Assembly: GCA_020161395.1 (NCBI GenBank) | Contig: JAIUOE010000002.1 | Span: 310,001-374,000, forward strand | Direction: 5' to 3' | Length of the DNA: 64,000 nt | From: Bacteroidota bacterium | GTDB taxonomy: Bacteria; Bacteroidota; Ignavibacteria; Ignavibacteriales; Ignavibacteriaceae | In this document: in pieces, positions 19,484 to 28,678 of the stretch | How the letters are laid out: the number at the start of each line of letters is the position of its first letter | Numbering within the stretch: position 1 is the stretch's first letter | Translations under genes and position numbers: made by a program | The notes under the pieces: model-generated | Told to the model about the DNA's origin: nothing | What the model saw: the letters and a program-made list of their open reading frames with translations, nothing else | The model's database searches: none

Positions 19484-20302
19484 TTAGTTCAAAATCCCCG
19501 CACTTTTTGTCCAGCGGTCGAATCCTTTCTCAAGCTCTTCAAAAGAATTGATTGCAAAGAGGACGGGCTGCAGATGCCAGACTTCATATTCCTGGTGAAT
19601 TATCCTTTCAGGATCAAAATTGTGAACCACAACCTCACTTCCGAGGGCATGATCGACCTCTTTAAATGAGGAAACTATGCCTGCTCCGTATATCCTTCTT
19701 CCGGCAGATGTGTTTATCAAACCAAATTCAACTGTAAACCAGTGAAACCTTTCAAGAAATATCTGTTGCTCCCCTTTTGCCCGAAGTGCTGCCTCACCAA
19801 ATTTTTGGTAAAAATTTGCAAAGTTTTTATTGGTCAGCAATGGCATGTGTCCAAATATGTCATGGAAGCAGTCGGGGGCGGGGGTATAGTCAATTTCGTG
19901 CTTCCCCCTTACATAGTCAGTGGATGGAAAAACTCTTTGCCTCAGCAGTTCGAAAAAGTTCTGCGCCTGGATCAATCCCGGTACTCTCCCGATCTTCCAT
20001 CCGGTGGTGCCGTCCAAAACGGAACTCAGATGCTTCAAGGAGGGTATCTTTTTATCATCAAAACCCATCAGTTCAACACCCTTTATATATTCTTCGCATA
20101 CCCTCCCTTCAAGCAATCCAGTCTGTCTCCTGTAGAGTTGTCCCCATGTGTCATTGTCATCATCACTGTATTCAGGTGTGACAATCTGATCTCCGACAGG
20201 CGGAAGACCTTCGAGGGTCATCGGTATGCACCTCGGGTCAATCTCCTCATCTGCAGCTTTTTCGTATGCACCTTTATATTTTGATTCTTTTTCATCCAAC
20301 AT
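19484..20302 (-). CDS. phhA: phenylalanine 4-monooxygenase
   Basis: 272 residues, the bacterial single-domain length. The non-haem iron ligands are visible: His147 and His152 in HDIFGHMPLL and Glu192 in VEFGLI. It hydroxylates phenylalanine to tyrosine with O2 and a tetrahydropterin. Downstream genes on the same strand make that pterin. The carbinolamine dehydratase (phhB) needed for recycling is not in the window. Presence of the enzyme implies at least some aerobic or microaerobic metabolism. Confidence 0.94.
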   Translation of the reverse strand: MLDEKESKYKGAYEKAADEEIDPRCIPMTLEGLPPVGDQIVTPEYSDDDNDTWGQLYRRQTGLLEGRVCEEYIKGVELMGFDDKKIPSLKHLSSVLDGTTGWKIGRVPGLIQAQNFFELLRQRVFPSTDYVRGKHEIDYTPAPDCFHDIFGHMPLLTNKNFANFYQKFGEAALRAKGEQQIFLERFHWFTVEFGLINTSAGRRIYGAGIVSSFKEVDHALGSEVVVHNFDPERIIHQEYEVWHLQPVLFAINSFEELEKGFDRWTKSAGILN

Positions 20303-20335
20303 TTTTTGATCTCCGTTGTATGTTGTTAAATCCTG

Positions 20336-21289
20336 TTAACTCATCTCCAGCATTTTTTCGAGAGGTCTTAGTGCCTTTACCCTTATCACTTCCGGCATTG
20401 TAATCTCCGGTGACTTTCTCAACATGCACTGATACAGTTTTTCCATTGTATTTAGCTTCATGTAAGGACAGTTGTTGCAACTGCACGATTCATCCTGACC
20501 CGGAGCGGGAATGAATTTCTTGTCTTTGACTGCCTTCTCCATCTGATAAATTATTCCGGGTTCGGTAGCAACAATGTATTCGGTTGAGGAATCAGTCTGC
20601 ACAAATCTCAGAAGTGCGGAGGTGGAACCGATAAAGTATGCCTTCTCCAGCAGATGATCTTCACACTCGGGATGTGCAATCAATTTTGCATCAGGATTTA
20701 GGAGCATCAACTCCTCAATTTTCCTCTGACTGAAAGTCTCGTGAACAATGCAGGAGCCGTCCCAGAGCACCATCTCCCTGCCGGTTTTTTTCATTATGTA
20801 TTTCCCGAGATTTTTATCGGGAGCAAAAATTACCGGCTGATCAAGGGGTATCTGTCTTACTATCTTTTCTGCATTGCTGGAGGTGACTATGATGTCACTT
20901 AGTGCCTTTATCTCTGCGGAGCAGTTTATATAGCTTAAAACCAGATGATCGGGATACCTGTTTTTGAACTCGGCAAAAGGTTCTGCCGGACATGAGTCAG
21001 CAAGTGAACAACCCGCTTCGAGATCAGGAAGTAACACGAGTTTTTCCGGGTTAAGTATTTTTGCAGTCTCTGCCATGAAGTGTACACCACAAAAGATTAT
21101 GACATCTGCCATCGACTCCTTTGCCTTCCTTGCAAGTTCAAGACTGTCACCGATAAAATCTGCGAGCTCCTGAATGTCGCCCGTCTGGTAGTAGTGTGCC
21201 AGAATAACGGCGTTCATCTCTTCTTTAAGACGGATTATCTCCTTCTCATAGTCGATCGCAGTTTTGTTCTCAAGTAATTCTTTTAACAT
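20336..21289 (-). CDS. nadA: quinolinate synthase
   Basis: 317 residues. The N-terminal ILAHYYQ motif and the three conserved cysteines expected to bind a 4Fe-4S cluster (in [15 protein letters not shown] and [11 protein letters not shown] regions) match NadA. It condenses iminoaspartate with dihydroxyacetone phosphate to quinolinate in NAD synthesis. It is the first gene of the minus-strand run that continues 33 bases later into phhA. nadB and nadC are not in the window. Confidence 0.95.
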   Translation of the reverse strand: MLKELLENKTAIDYEKEIIRLKEEMNAVILAHYYQTGDIQELADFIGDSLELARKAKESMADVIIFCGVHFMAETAKILNPEKLVLLPDLEAGCSLADSCPAEPFAEFKNRYPDHLVLSYINCSAEIKALSDIIVTSSNAEKIVRQIPLDQPVIFAPDKNLGKYIMKKTGREMVLWDGSCIVHETFSQRKIEELMLLNPDAKLIAHPECEDHLLEKAYFIGSTSALLRFVQTDSSTEYIVATEPGIIYQMEKAVKDKKFIPAPGQDESCSCNNCPYMKLNTMEKLYQCMLRKSPEITMPEVIRVKALRPLEKMLEMS

Positions 21290-21390
21290 TATATTCTTTT
21301 CTTATTCTCATTTTTGAAAAAATTTTCTCGGACACGGAAATTTATCGATAAATCAGTAAATAAAAACACACCAAATAAAACATTTTATTT

Positions 21391-21406
21391 TGGCATGATA
21401 ATTGTA
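21391..21406 (+). promoter_or_regulatory. sigma-54-like promoter candidate
   Basis: TGGCATG-ATAA-TTGTA matches the sigma-54 pattern TGGCACG-N4-TTGCA with correct spacing but with T for C in the -12 GC pair. It would start a leader of about 150 bases for the deacetylase-like gene at 21571. Confidence 0.3.
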
Positions 21407-21469
21407 GTAATATAGCACTCGATGAGATGTTCCTTATACCCTCCTTATAGTAACACACACTAACTGCCG

Positions 21470-21503
21470 GAAATGCGCCCTCTTTTCCGGCAGTTCCACT
21501 TTA
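21470..21503. repeat. 12-base perfect inverted repeat in leader
   Basis: AACTGCCGGAAA and TTTCCGGCAGTT pair perfectly around a 10-base loop in the gap between nadA and the divergent gene. No T-run follows on the plus strand, so a leader hairpin is more likely than a terminator. Confidence 0.6.
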
Positions 21504-21570
21504 AACCGGCTTCTCCCTGATTTACAATTTCGTATTTTGCATTATGGATTTTAAGAATTATCGATTGCAC

Positions 21571-22686
21571 ATGAAAAAAACATTAACGCTTCTCCTCCTC
21601 ACCACCATTTCGCTTTTTTCACAGGACAGTCTCGTCTTTGTAATAAGAGTGGATGATATTCAATCACGAAACACAACTTACATGCCTGCCGGCTTAACAC
21701 CATTTCAGACTGCTGTTGAGATGAGAGGTGGAAAAGTAACCTGGGCAGTGATGCCCCACCGGTTAATTGAGAGCATGAACACAAACGGTGCACTTACAAA
21801 AGAACTTAAAAACACGGTCGTCCGCGGTCATGAAATCTCTCAGCATGGTTATAACCACACCTGCCCCCAATGCAACGCAACGGGACATGAATTTTATTGC
21901 GTCAGCCAGTTTTACAACCACCCCTATTCCGTTCAGCAGCAAATGCTGCAACAAGGGATGACACTTCTTTTCGATTCTTTGGGATACATTCCGAAATCCT
22001 TCGTACCGCCGGGTCATTACGCTGATACCACCACCTTTGATCTCCTGGTTGAAAACAATTTTGAATTCCTCTCTTCTACGGGTGTAACAAAGGATTATAT
22101 ATTCCCCGGACTCTACAACCTTCGAATGCATCAGGAATATACCTGGCAACTCACCGAAGGCACCTACAGATCCAAAATGACTCAGGCTCTTTTTGATATA
22201 AGAACCAACGGGATGTCCGACAAGTATTTTGTGATTCTCCATCACGATCCTTTCATCAGACAGGGGTATTTGAATGGAATTGTCGTAAACTGGATGGGAG
22301 AACTGATGGACTCCCTGAACAGAGAATTTGGCGGAAAGATTAAATACAAAACCTTGAGCGAAGCAGCTTCCTCTTTCAGGGATGTCGGAACTTCAATTGC
22401 GGAAACAAACTCCTCCTCGCCGGAAGGGTTTCAACTCTCGCAGAATTTCCCCAATCCTTTCAATCCTTCAACCAAAATTTCCTACCGGTTACCGGCATCG
22501 GGGTTTGTCTCATTAAGGATATTTGACATGACAGGCAGAGAGGTGAGGAATCTGGTAAACGGGTATCAGGAGTCAGGCGAACATTCATTCAATTTTGAAC
22601 CCGGATCAGAATCAAGCGGGATCTTTATTTATCGACTCGAATTTGAAGGAAAACGGCTTTCAGGAAAAATGCTCTATTTGAAATAG
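21571..22686 (+). CDS. T9SS-exported polysaccharide-deacetylase-like protein
   Basis: 371 residues from the ATG at 21571, chosen because MKKTLTLLLLTTISLFSQ is then a clean signal peptide; an ATG at 21544 would add nine residues. The domain (about 20-270) has the NodB/DUF2334 hallmarks: the metal Asp pair in RVDDIQ, HEISQHGYNH with the metal histidines, a PPGH motif, and HHDPF. Such domains deacetylate N-acetylated sugars. The C-terminus (from about 300) is a T9SS type A sorting domain beginning NFPNPFNPSTKISY. An unusual cysteine pair (CPQCN, then CVSQ) is inserted after HGYNH. Substrate not known. Confidence 0.85.
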   Translation: MKKTLTLLLLTTISLFSQDSLVFVIRVDDIQSRNTTYMPAGLTPFQTAVEMRGGKVTWAVMPHRLIESMNTNGALTKELKNTVVRGHEISQHGYNHTCPQCNATGHEFYCVSQFYNHPYSVQQQMLQQGMTLLFDSLGYIPKSFVPPGHYADTTTFDLLVENNFEFLSSTGVTKDYIFPGLYNLRMHQEYTWQLTEGTYRSKMTQALFDIRTNGMSDKYFVILHHDPFIRQGYLNGIVVNWMGELMDSLNREFGGKIKYKTLSEAASSFRDVGTSIAETNSSSPEGFQLSQNFPNPFNPSTKISYRLPASGFVSLRIFDMTGREVRNLVNGYQESGEHSFNFEPGSESSGIFIYRLEFEGKRLSGKMLYLK

Positions 22687-22703
22687 CATCACCCGGGAGG
22701 CAT

Positions 22704-23774
22704 TCAAACAGTCGATTTCATGAAATTGATGGAATCGATTACATCGGATTTTTTTGCACTTACATCGATGTGAAGGTCGCCCGGTTCACCGATAAGTACA
22801 AATTTTACTTCACCGTTCACCCGTTTTTTGTCACCCTGCATCGCGGTGTAAATCAGTTCGGAATCATAATCTGCAATCGTCTTCTTTACAGGATATCTGC
22901 AAAGGAATGATACAACCTTATCAAAAGTGGACTTCGACATTATCCCCATCCTGTTCGCAAGGAATGCCGCACCCCTCATACCGGCGATCACACCAATTCC
23001 ATGCTTGATCCCAAAGGAGGATACTGATTCTATCGCATGCCCGAAAGTATGACCCAGATTCAGAGCGTGCCTCATCTTCAGATCAAGTTTATCCTGCGTA
23101 ACAACATGATTTTTGATATTCGCCGAACGGCTGATTAAATAGATAAGATCTTCCTCGGGGATATTGTTGGTTCCATCGAGTTTTTCGAAACAATATTCAA
23201 AAAAATCCTTTTCGAGCAGAGCATATTTCAGCACTTCTCCCATACCGCTCAAAAGATCCTCTTCAGGAAGCGTCTCAAGGAATTTCGCCGAGGTTATCAC
23301 TGTCTCCGGTTCATAAAAACTTCCGATAAAATTTTTGTATTTGCTGTAGTTTACACCAGTTTTACCACCAATTGAACTGTCAACCATCGCGAGAAGTGTA
23401 GTCGGAACATGCACCAGTTTTGTCCCTCTCATGAATGTGGAGGCAGCGAATGAACCGGTGTCACCTGTTATTCCCCCTCCAATCACAACAATACAACTTC
23501 CCCTGTCCGCCTGATTTTCCAAAAGGAAATCGTATATCCCGAAAAGGGTATCAAACGACTTGTTCTCCTCATGTGCCTCAAGCACAAAGTGATTATTGGG
23601 AAGAAGCAGATCACCAAAAAGCCCGGAATAGAGATTCTTCACATTCTGATCTATTATGTAAAAACAACTGTGCTTCTCAGAAAGACTCACAAGTTTCTCC
23701 CTGACACCATTCAGAGTTGAAACGAGTGAATAATTGAACGAACCATTTGTGCTCTCTATGGTAATGTTCCTCAA
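22704..23774 (-). CDS. aroB: 3-dehydroquinate synthase
   Basis: 356 residues. The NAD-binding GGGITGD segment, VPTTLLAMVDSSIGGKTGVN, and metal-ligand motifs LNLGHTFGHAIE and KHGIGV are all present. It closes DAHP to 3-dehydroquinate, step two of the shikimate pathway. The start is a TTG that overlaps the aroK stop (TTGA), implying coupled translation. Confidence 0.95.
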   Translation of the reverse strand: MRNITIESTNGSFNYSLVSTLNGVREKLVSLSEKHSCFYIIDQNVKNLYSGLFGDLLLPNNHFVLEAHEENKSFDTLFGIYDFLLENQADRGSCIVVIGGGITGDTGSFAASTFMRGTKLVHVPTTLLAMVDSSIGGKTGVNYSKYKNFIGSFYEPETVITSAKFLETLPEEDLLSGMGEVLKYALLEKDFFEYCFEKLDGTNNIPEEDLIYLISRSANIKNHVVTQDKLDLKMRHALNLGHTFGHAIESVSSFGIKHGIGVIAGMRGAAFLANRMGIMSKSTFDKVVSFLCRYPVKKTIADYDSELIYTAMQGDKKRVNGEVKFVLIGEPGDLHIDVSAKKSDVIDSINFMKSTV

Positions 23775-24328
23775 GATTTTCTTCCTTTATCGGGTTTTCC
23801 GGTTTTTATTCGTTTTACAATTTTATCGATGCTTTTACCAAAGTTGTCGGCTTCCGTCTCAATGGTAATGTGCGCAGATTCATACCCGGCTTTTCTAACT
23901 TCAAACAGGGCAGTCAGCTTTTTCATCCCTTCATCCTCATTCATTTCGGAATCATTTTCGGAACGAAACAGGGGGCGATTGGTCTTCTTTCGAATTCTTT
24001 GATATATAACAGAAAGATCGGCTTTCAGGTAGACCAGCAATCCTGAAGCTTTGCAGATTTCGACATTTTCCTTGTCGATCAGCGTACCTCCGCCAAGCGA
24101 AATTACTGCACCGGAAACAAGTGTCAGCTCAGCAAGCTTATCCTTTTCCAGTTGCCTGAACCAGACCTCACCTTCTTCAAGAACGATTTTTGCTACACTC
24201 TTTTTAACATCTTTCTCTATCTCCCTGTCAATGTCGTAAAAGTCCCAGCCGAGACAGTTGGCAATTACTTTGCCGAGTGTTGTTTTCCCCGTTCCCATAA
24301 AACCGGTAAGATAAATTCTTTCTTGCAA
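23771..24328 (-). CDS. aroK: shikimate kinase
   Basis: 185 residues. Walker A GFMGTGKTTLGK at 9-20, shikimate-binding DIDREIE (~32-38), RQLEKD and ISLGGGTL, and the lid motif NRPLF identify the enzyme. It phosphorylates shikimate to shikimate-3-phosphate. The order aroK-aroB with overlap is common in bacteria. Confidence 0.95.
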   Translation of the reverse strand: MQERIYLTGFMGTGKTTLGKVIANCLGWDFYDIDREIEKDVKKSVAKIVLEEGEVWFRQLEKDKLAELTLVSGAVISLGGGTLIDKENVEICKASGLLVYLKADLSVIYQRIRKKTNRPLFRSENDSEMNEDEGMKKLTALFEVRKAGYESAHITIETEADNFGKSIDKIVKRIKTGKPDKGRKS

Positions 24329-24336
24329 ATCTTTGC

Positions 24337-25044
24337 CTAAAGACCGTATCTTAACCCGACAAGGAAAGAAGTCCCCTCGAGAGAAAGTTTTTGATAAAAG
24401 GATTTTTTACCGAGACTGACAGGCTTTCCATTGTAGGCTCCGTTTAAAGAAGCGTATTCCCCGTTAAATTCTACTTCCGGATCGCGAAATTTCATTGTAA
24501 AAAAAAGGCTGGTTTTAGATTGAATAAAATATTCCATTCCGCTTAAAATATGTATTCCATACGATGCTTTCGATCCTCCGGCTCCGGGTTTGATTCCGGC
24601 GACTTCCCTTTGCGAGTTGAAAAAATATAAACCCCCGCCTCCGCCTATGTAAAAACGCCATGTGTCGTTGCTGAATGGAAGCCGGTATTCAAGCGATATT
24701 TCAACCGGAACAAATGTGTAACCGTCATTCACCGGTATGAAAATGGTTCCTGATTCACTGTCCACTGTCTGACCGTAATACTCGGTTCGCTTTGAAGAAT
24801 ACTCGACGGAGGCAACGGCAGCAAGATTACCGGTTAACCCGAGACTCACCGAGAAATGAGGGGATAGGAAACTCCCGAACGATATCTCTCTTTCCCGGAG
24901 ATCGTAATCAGAGACATTGGCATATGGTAATATCCTTGAAGCTGTGCTGTAGTTCAAACCGGCGGAGATACGGATTTCATTCTGTCCATTTATAATAAAA
25001 GGCAGGGTGATAATCAAAAACGATGTAATTAAAAAAATTTTCAT
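24337..25044 (-). CDS. outer-membrane beta-barrel protein (OmpA-like barrel, porin-family type)
   Basis: 235 residues from the ATG at 25044, which gives a good signal peptide (MKIFLITSFLIITLPFIINGQ); an upstream ATG at 25113 would put 23 charged residues in front and would start inside the upstream terminator hairpin. Alternating strands with turns (ISAGLNYSTAS, VSLGLTGNLAAVASVEYSS, FLVGLRYGL) suggest an eight-stranded barrel. Function unknown. It precedes aroK by 8 bases. Confidence 0.7.
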   Translation of the reverse strand: MKIFLITSFLIITLPFIINGQNEIRISAGLNYSTASRILPYANVSDYDLREREISFGSFLSPHFSVSLGLTGNLAAVASVEYSSKRTEYYGQTVDSESGTIFIPVNDGYTFVPVEISLEYRLPFSNDTWRFYIGGGGGLYFFNSQREVAGIKPGAGGSKASYGIHILSGMEYFIQSKTSLFFTMKFRDPEVEFNGEYASLNGAYNGKPVSLGKKSFYQKLSLEGTSFLVGLRYGL

Positions 25045-25082
25045 TTCAACATTCAATTTATGATTATCGCTTCGATATAAAA

Positions 25083-25124
25083 AACCCCACCTTGACCGCT
25101 TGAGGCAGATCACGAGGCGGGGTT
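25083..25124 (-). terminator. Rho-independent terminator after the foldase gene
   Basis: On the minus strand AACCCCGCCT (25115-25124) pairs with AGGTGGGGTT (25083-25092), with one G-T wobble, and is followed by a T-run. It lies 12 bases past the stop of the peptidylprolyl isomerase gene. Confidence 0.85.
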
Positions 25125-25136
25125 AAAATTGTTACA

Positions 25137-27212
25137 TCAGTTTTGAGCGAAGTATTTTACTCTTGCCTCTTTTTTCATATGCTCCATCCATTGCTGGAAA
25201 GCAGCCTGACGGCGTTCACCGAGTATCTGATCTCTAATGGTGTTCCTCTGAGCAAGATATTTCTGCTCATCGAATGATTGTCTCATCTTAACCACCATTA
25301 AATAATATCCTCTGATTCCCTTTACAGGACCTGTAACGGTATTCAAAGGAGCCTTTGAAGCTGCATGACTGAAAGGATAGTCCATACCGAGTGATGGTAT
25401 GTTTCCGGCAACGATAAATGAATCAGCGGAACCGAATCTGATATTCTTGTCGAATCCGGGTGCTTTTGCAAGATCATTACCAATCTTTCCTTTTACATCA
25501 TTCAGAGCAGCAAGTGCCAAAGCAAATTTCTTCTCTTTGATCACCGATGCTTTTACTTCTTCCTTCACTGTATCAAATTTCTTTATACCGGCTTCGTTGA
25601 CTTCACTGATCTGTGCGACAACCAGTTGATCACCAACAGTGGTTACAGGTGCAAAGTCCTTCAGTCCCTCTTTGAATGCAACAGCTACCAGATTTCTGCT
25701 GTAACCGAGTCCGGGAACTGCAGCCACTTCCTCAGTGAAAGGTGTGGTTTCCTGTGCAACAAGGTTTTTGCTCTTGGCTGCTGAATCAATTCCGATTTTC
25801 TGTGCGAGTGCCAGGAAGTCTTCAGCATCTCTTCTAAGAATTGTTACTGTCTGAGGTGAATAGTTAAGTTTTTTAACTATTTTCTCGACGACCATTTTCT
25901 TTGCAGAGCGCTCTGAAACTTTAATAATGTGATATCCAAAATCAGTCTTTACGGGAGCCTGTACTTCACCAATCGGTCCGTTAAAACAAGCATCCTCAAA
26001 AGGTTTTACCATAGCGCCTTTACCGAACCAGCCCAGATCACCACCGTTGGCAGCAGAACCGGGGTCTTTCGAAACTTCTTTTGCAGTCGCTTCAAAATTT
26101 TTCCCTTTTTTCAGCTCTTCGTAAAGCTTTGTTGCTGCCTCAAGATCTGCTTTGTCGTCACCCGACTTGTTCAGCAGGATGTGTGATGCTCTCGCAAACA
26201 TATCCTTGCCTTCAACCACATCAGAGATTTTGAATATACCAACCTCACCATCACCGGCGAGCGGTCCGACAATCTGACCGGCTTTCAAATCACCTTTATA
26301 ATTCTTCAGTGCTGCGGGCAATGTATTTACAGCGAAAGTATCCTTTGAATAAGGAGACTCACTCTGTGCTTCTACAAAACTCTGAAATGTGCTGACGGAA
26401 TCTGTTTTTAATCTCTTAAGCACATTGTTTAAAATTGTAAGAACTGCAGCCGAATCTTTTGCAGACGGTACGATCTTAAATGTAACAAACTTCATCTTTC
26501 TGTTGGCATCCTGTCTGTAAAGAAAGCTGTTTTTGTTGTAAAACTCTTTAAGTTCGTCATCTGTGGTTTTGATGGTTGAATCAGGATAGACATTAAGATC
26601 AAGAAGAGCATAATCTGCACTCATCTTAAGTTCCTGACCTGAGAATTTCCGTCTCATTTCGGGTTCGGTTACAAGAACTCCGGCGCTGACAATAGCCTGA
26701 AGCTTCTGGAAGAGGATTTGCTGCTTAATTTCAGCTTCAACCGCAATCAGGTTTTCTTTGTTACGCGGATCTTTCAATGCAGCTTCATACTCTGCTCTTT
26801 TGAACACTCCGTTTGAGTCCATGAATGAACGCTTCAGATATTCAGGGGGGTTTTCACCCAGTACAACATTTCTGATCTCGTCATCCGAGACTTTTATGCC
26901 GTATTTTTTGTATGCTGCTTCAAGTATCTTTAATTGAACGAACTGATCCCAAGCCTGCTCTCTGTACATTTGTTCATTCGACATGTCAGTAGCCTGACCG
27001 CTCTGCTTGAGACGGTTAAGATAGTTCTGATAAAAAGTTTCAAATTCCTGAATGTTAATTTTATCGCCGTTTATCTCACCAATGGAGCCACGGTCAGCGT
27101 TCATAAGATTGCTGAAATTCATATCACTGACTACCATGAATAAAATAAATATGCCACCAACTCCAAGAATGAACCACGGAGCTAAACTCCTGATCCTATC
27201 CATATAACCCAT
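25137..27212 (-). CDS. membrane-anchored peptidylprolyl isomerase, PpiD/SurA type
   Basis: 691 residues from the ATG at 27212; a GGAGG motif 11 bases upstream (27224-27228) supports this start over one at 27281. One N-terminal transmembrane helix (WFILGVGGIFILFMVV) is followed by a SurA-N-like domain (INGDKINIQEFETFY), a parvulin rotamase domain at about residues 345-440 (ASHILL, GGDLGWFGKGAMVKPFE, GYHIIKV) and a second degenerate rotamase-like part. The design is that of PpiD, a periplasmic foldase anchored in the inner membrane that helps outer-membrane and secreted proteins fold. It is a single-gene unit divergent from a TetR-type regulator. Confidence 0.87.
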   Translation of the reverse strand: MGYMDRIRSLAPWFILGVGGIFILFMVVSDMNFSNLMNADRGSIGEINGDKINIQEFETFYQNYLNRLKQSGQATDMSNEQMYREQAWDQFVQLKILEAAYKKYGIKVSDDEIRNVVLGENPPEYLKRSFMDSNGVFKRAEYEAALKDPRNKENLIAVEAEIKQQILFQKLQAIVSAGVLVTEPEMRRKFSGQELKMSADYALLDLNVYPDSTIKTTDDELKEFYNKNSFLYRQDANRKMKFVTFKIVPSAKDSAAVLTILNNVLKRLKTDSVSTFQSFVEAQSESPYSKDTFAVNTLPAALKNYKGDLKAGQIVGPLAGDGEVGIFKISDVVEGKDMFARASHILLNKSGDDKADLEAATKLYEELKKGKNFEATAKEVSKDPGSAANGGDLGWFGKGAMVKPFEDACFNGPIGEVQAPVKTDFGYHIIKVSERSAKKMVVEKIVKKLNYSPQTVTILRRDAEDFLALAQKIGIDSAAKSKNLVAQETTPFTEEVAAVPGLGYSRNLVAVAFKEGLKDFAPVTTVGDQLVVAQISEVNEAGIKKFDTVKEEVKASVIKEKKFALALAALNDVKGKIGNDLAKAPGFDKNIRFGSADSFIVAGNIPSLGMDYPFSHAASKAPLNTVTGPVKGIRGYYLMVVKMRQSFDEQKYLAQRNTIRDQILGERRQAAFQQWMEHMKKEARVKYFAQN

Positions 27213-27385
27213 ATTAAAGAATGCCTCCGGGATTTTTTTTAAACGAATTACAAATTTAGTCAGATTCCCCTTCAAAATCAATTTATTTATTAAGATTATT
27301 TTATTACTCTCTGAAATGCTGCCGATTTCAGAAAATATTCCCTATTTTTGTCAGAAAGAATTTCCGAGCATTAAAGAAACACTGA

Positions 27386-27970
27386 ATGAACAGACTCCCG
27401 GATATATTAAAAGCTGCCGAAAGACGGTTTGTAAAGCATGGCACTGCAAAAACCACCCTTGACGAGATTGCCCGAGACTTGAGAATCGCAAAATCGACTG
27501 TTTACCACTATTTCGATTCGAAGGAGGCACTTTTCCTCGCTGTCGTAAAAAAGCAGATAAACGACTATTTCACCGAGTTAAGGGAAATTTTTAACAATGA
27601 GGAGAAAAAATTCCCGGATCGTTTCAGAAGTTATTTCTACCTGAAAGCGAATCTGAAAACGAAATACAAACTGATTTACGGGATGATGCTTGCGGAACTC
27701 GCTGAAAACACCCTTCAGGGTGAAAGAGAATTGCTGGAATCCCTTTTGAAGGACGAGGAACAGTTGATAAAACTTGTTTTCACCGCATACTTTAACGATG
27801 CCTTGAACACACCCAAAGATGATGCCCCTCTGTTGTTCGTAATGCAGACAAACATGCTCCCTTTTCTGAATGATTTCTACCTTTCGGAATCAAAAACACA
27901 AAGTGAATCCCTTATGCAAAAGATGCTCGATCAGTTTGAACTGCTGCTGAACAGTCTGAACAACTATTAG
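27386..27970 (+). CDS. TetR/AcrR-family transcriptional regulator
   Basis: 194 residues. The N-terminal helix-turn-helix is typical: AAERRFVKHGTAKTTLDEIA then IAKSTVYHYFDSKEALF (about residues 8-50). The C-terminal ligand domain is not specific. It is divergent from the foldase gene with a 173-base gap, so it may control itself or that gene. Its last four bases overlap the convergent phoU stop. Confidence 0.9.
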   Translation: MNRLPDILKAAERRFVKHGTAKTTLDEIARDLRIAKSTVYHYFDSKEALFLAVVKKQINDYFTELREIFNNEEKKFPDRFRSYFYLKANLKTKYKLIYGMMLAELAENTLQGERELLESLLKDEEQLIKLVFTAYFNDALNTPKDDAPLLFVMQTNMLPFLNDFYLSESKTQSESLMQKMLDQFELLLNSLNNY

Positions 27971-28674
27971 CCCTCTTCAGTAGATCCGGGACCGTTTGAA
28001 CTGTCACCCTCGAAAAACTCGCTGTAATTGTGGCGGACGGTTCTTGCTTCCACAATAAAATAAACATCCTCGGCAATATTGGTTGCGTGATCACCTATCC
28101 GTTCAAGCTGTCTGCACATAACCATATAGGCAACCGCCTCATCAATTGAATCCCTGTCTTCCTTCATAATGTCGATAATAAGTCTGTGATTTTCCACATT
28201 TATTCTGTCAAGAGCTTTGTCTGCCACAATCACCTTTTTGGCAAGAGAAAGATCCAGACGGATAAATGAATCGATGGAATTCTGAATCATTTCTCTGACA
28301 ATTCGTGCCATATCGAGAAATTTTATTCTTTCAAAAAATGAGGGTTTTCGACCCTTCAGAAGGAAATTCTCACAAAGGTTTACGGCTATGTCCCCTATTC
28401 TCTCAAGGTTATTGTTGATTGTCAGGGCAGACATCAGAAATCGAAGGTCGGCTGCAAGCGGATGATTCAGTGCAAATATTTTCTGGCAGGCTTTACTGAT
28501 TTTAAGATCGTAGGAATCAACTTTCAGGTCCAGCCTGATCACTTTCTCAGCAAGTTCATTATCTTCAGTGGTTACAGCCTTCAAAGCAGATTCAACCTGA
28601 TCATCCACGAGACTGCACATCTTAATCATCCGGCGTCTTAACTTAAAAAGCTGAACATCTATTCTTTCGGGCAT
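27967..28674 (-). CDS. phoU: phosphate-uptake regulator PhoU
   Basis: 235 residues, two three-helix PhoU repeats; each has the acidic metal-binding pattern (KVIRLDLKVDSYD and KVIVADKALDRIN) and ERIGDIAVN / ERIGDHATNIAE motifs. PhoU links the Pst transporter to the PhoR-PhoB type two-component system and represses the Pho regulon when phosphate is sufficient. It is the last gene of the operon, 4 bases after pstB. Confidence 0.95.
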   Translation of the reverse strand: MPERIDVQLFKLRRRMIKMCSLVDDQVESALKAVTTEDNELAEKVIRLDLKVDSYDLKISKACQKIFALNHPLAADLRFLMSALTINNNLERIGDIAVNLCENFLLKGRKPSFFERIKFLDMARIVREMIQNSIDSFIRLDLSLAKKVIVADKALDRINVENHRLIIDIMKEDRDSIDEAVAYMVMCRQLERIGDHATNIAEDVYFIVEARTVRHNYSEFFEGDSSNGPGSTEEG

Positions 28675-28678
28675 ACCG

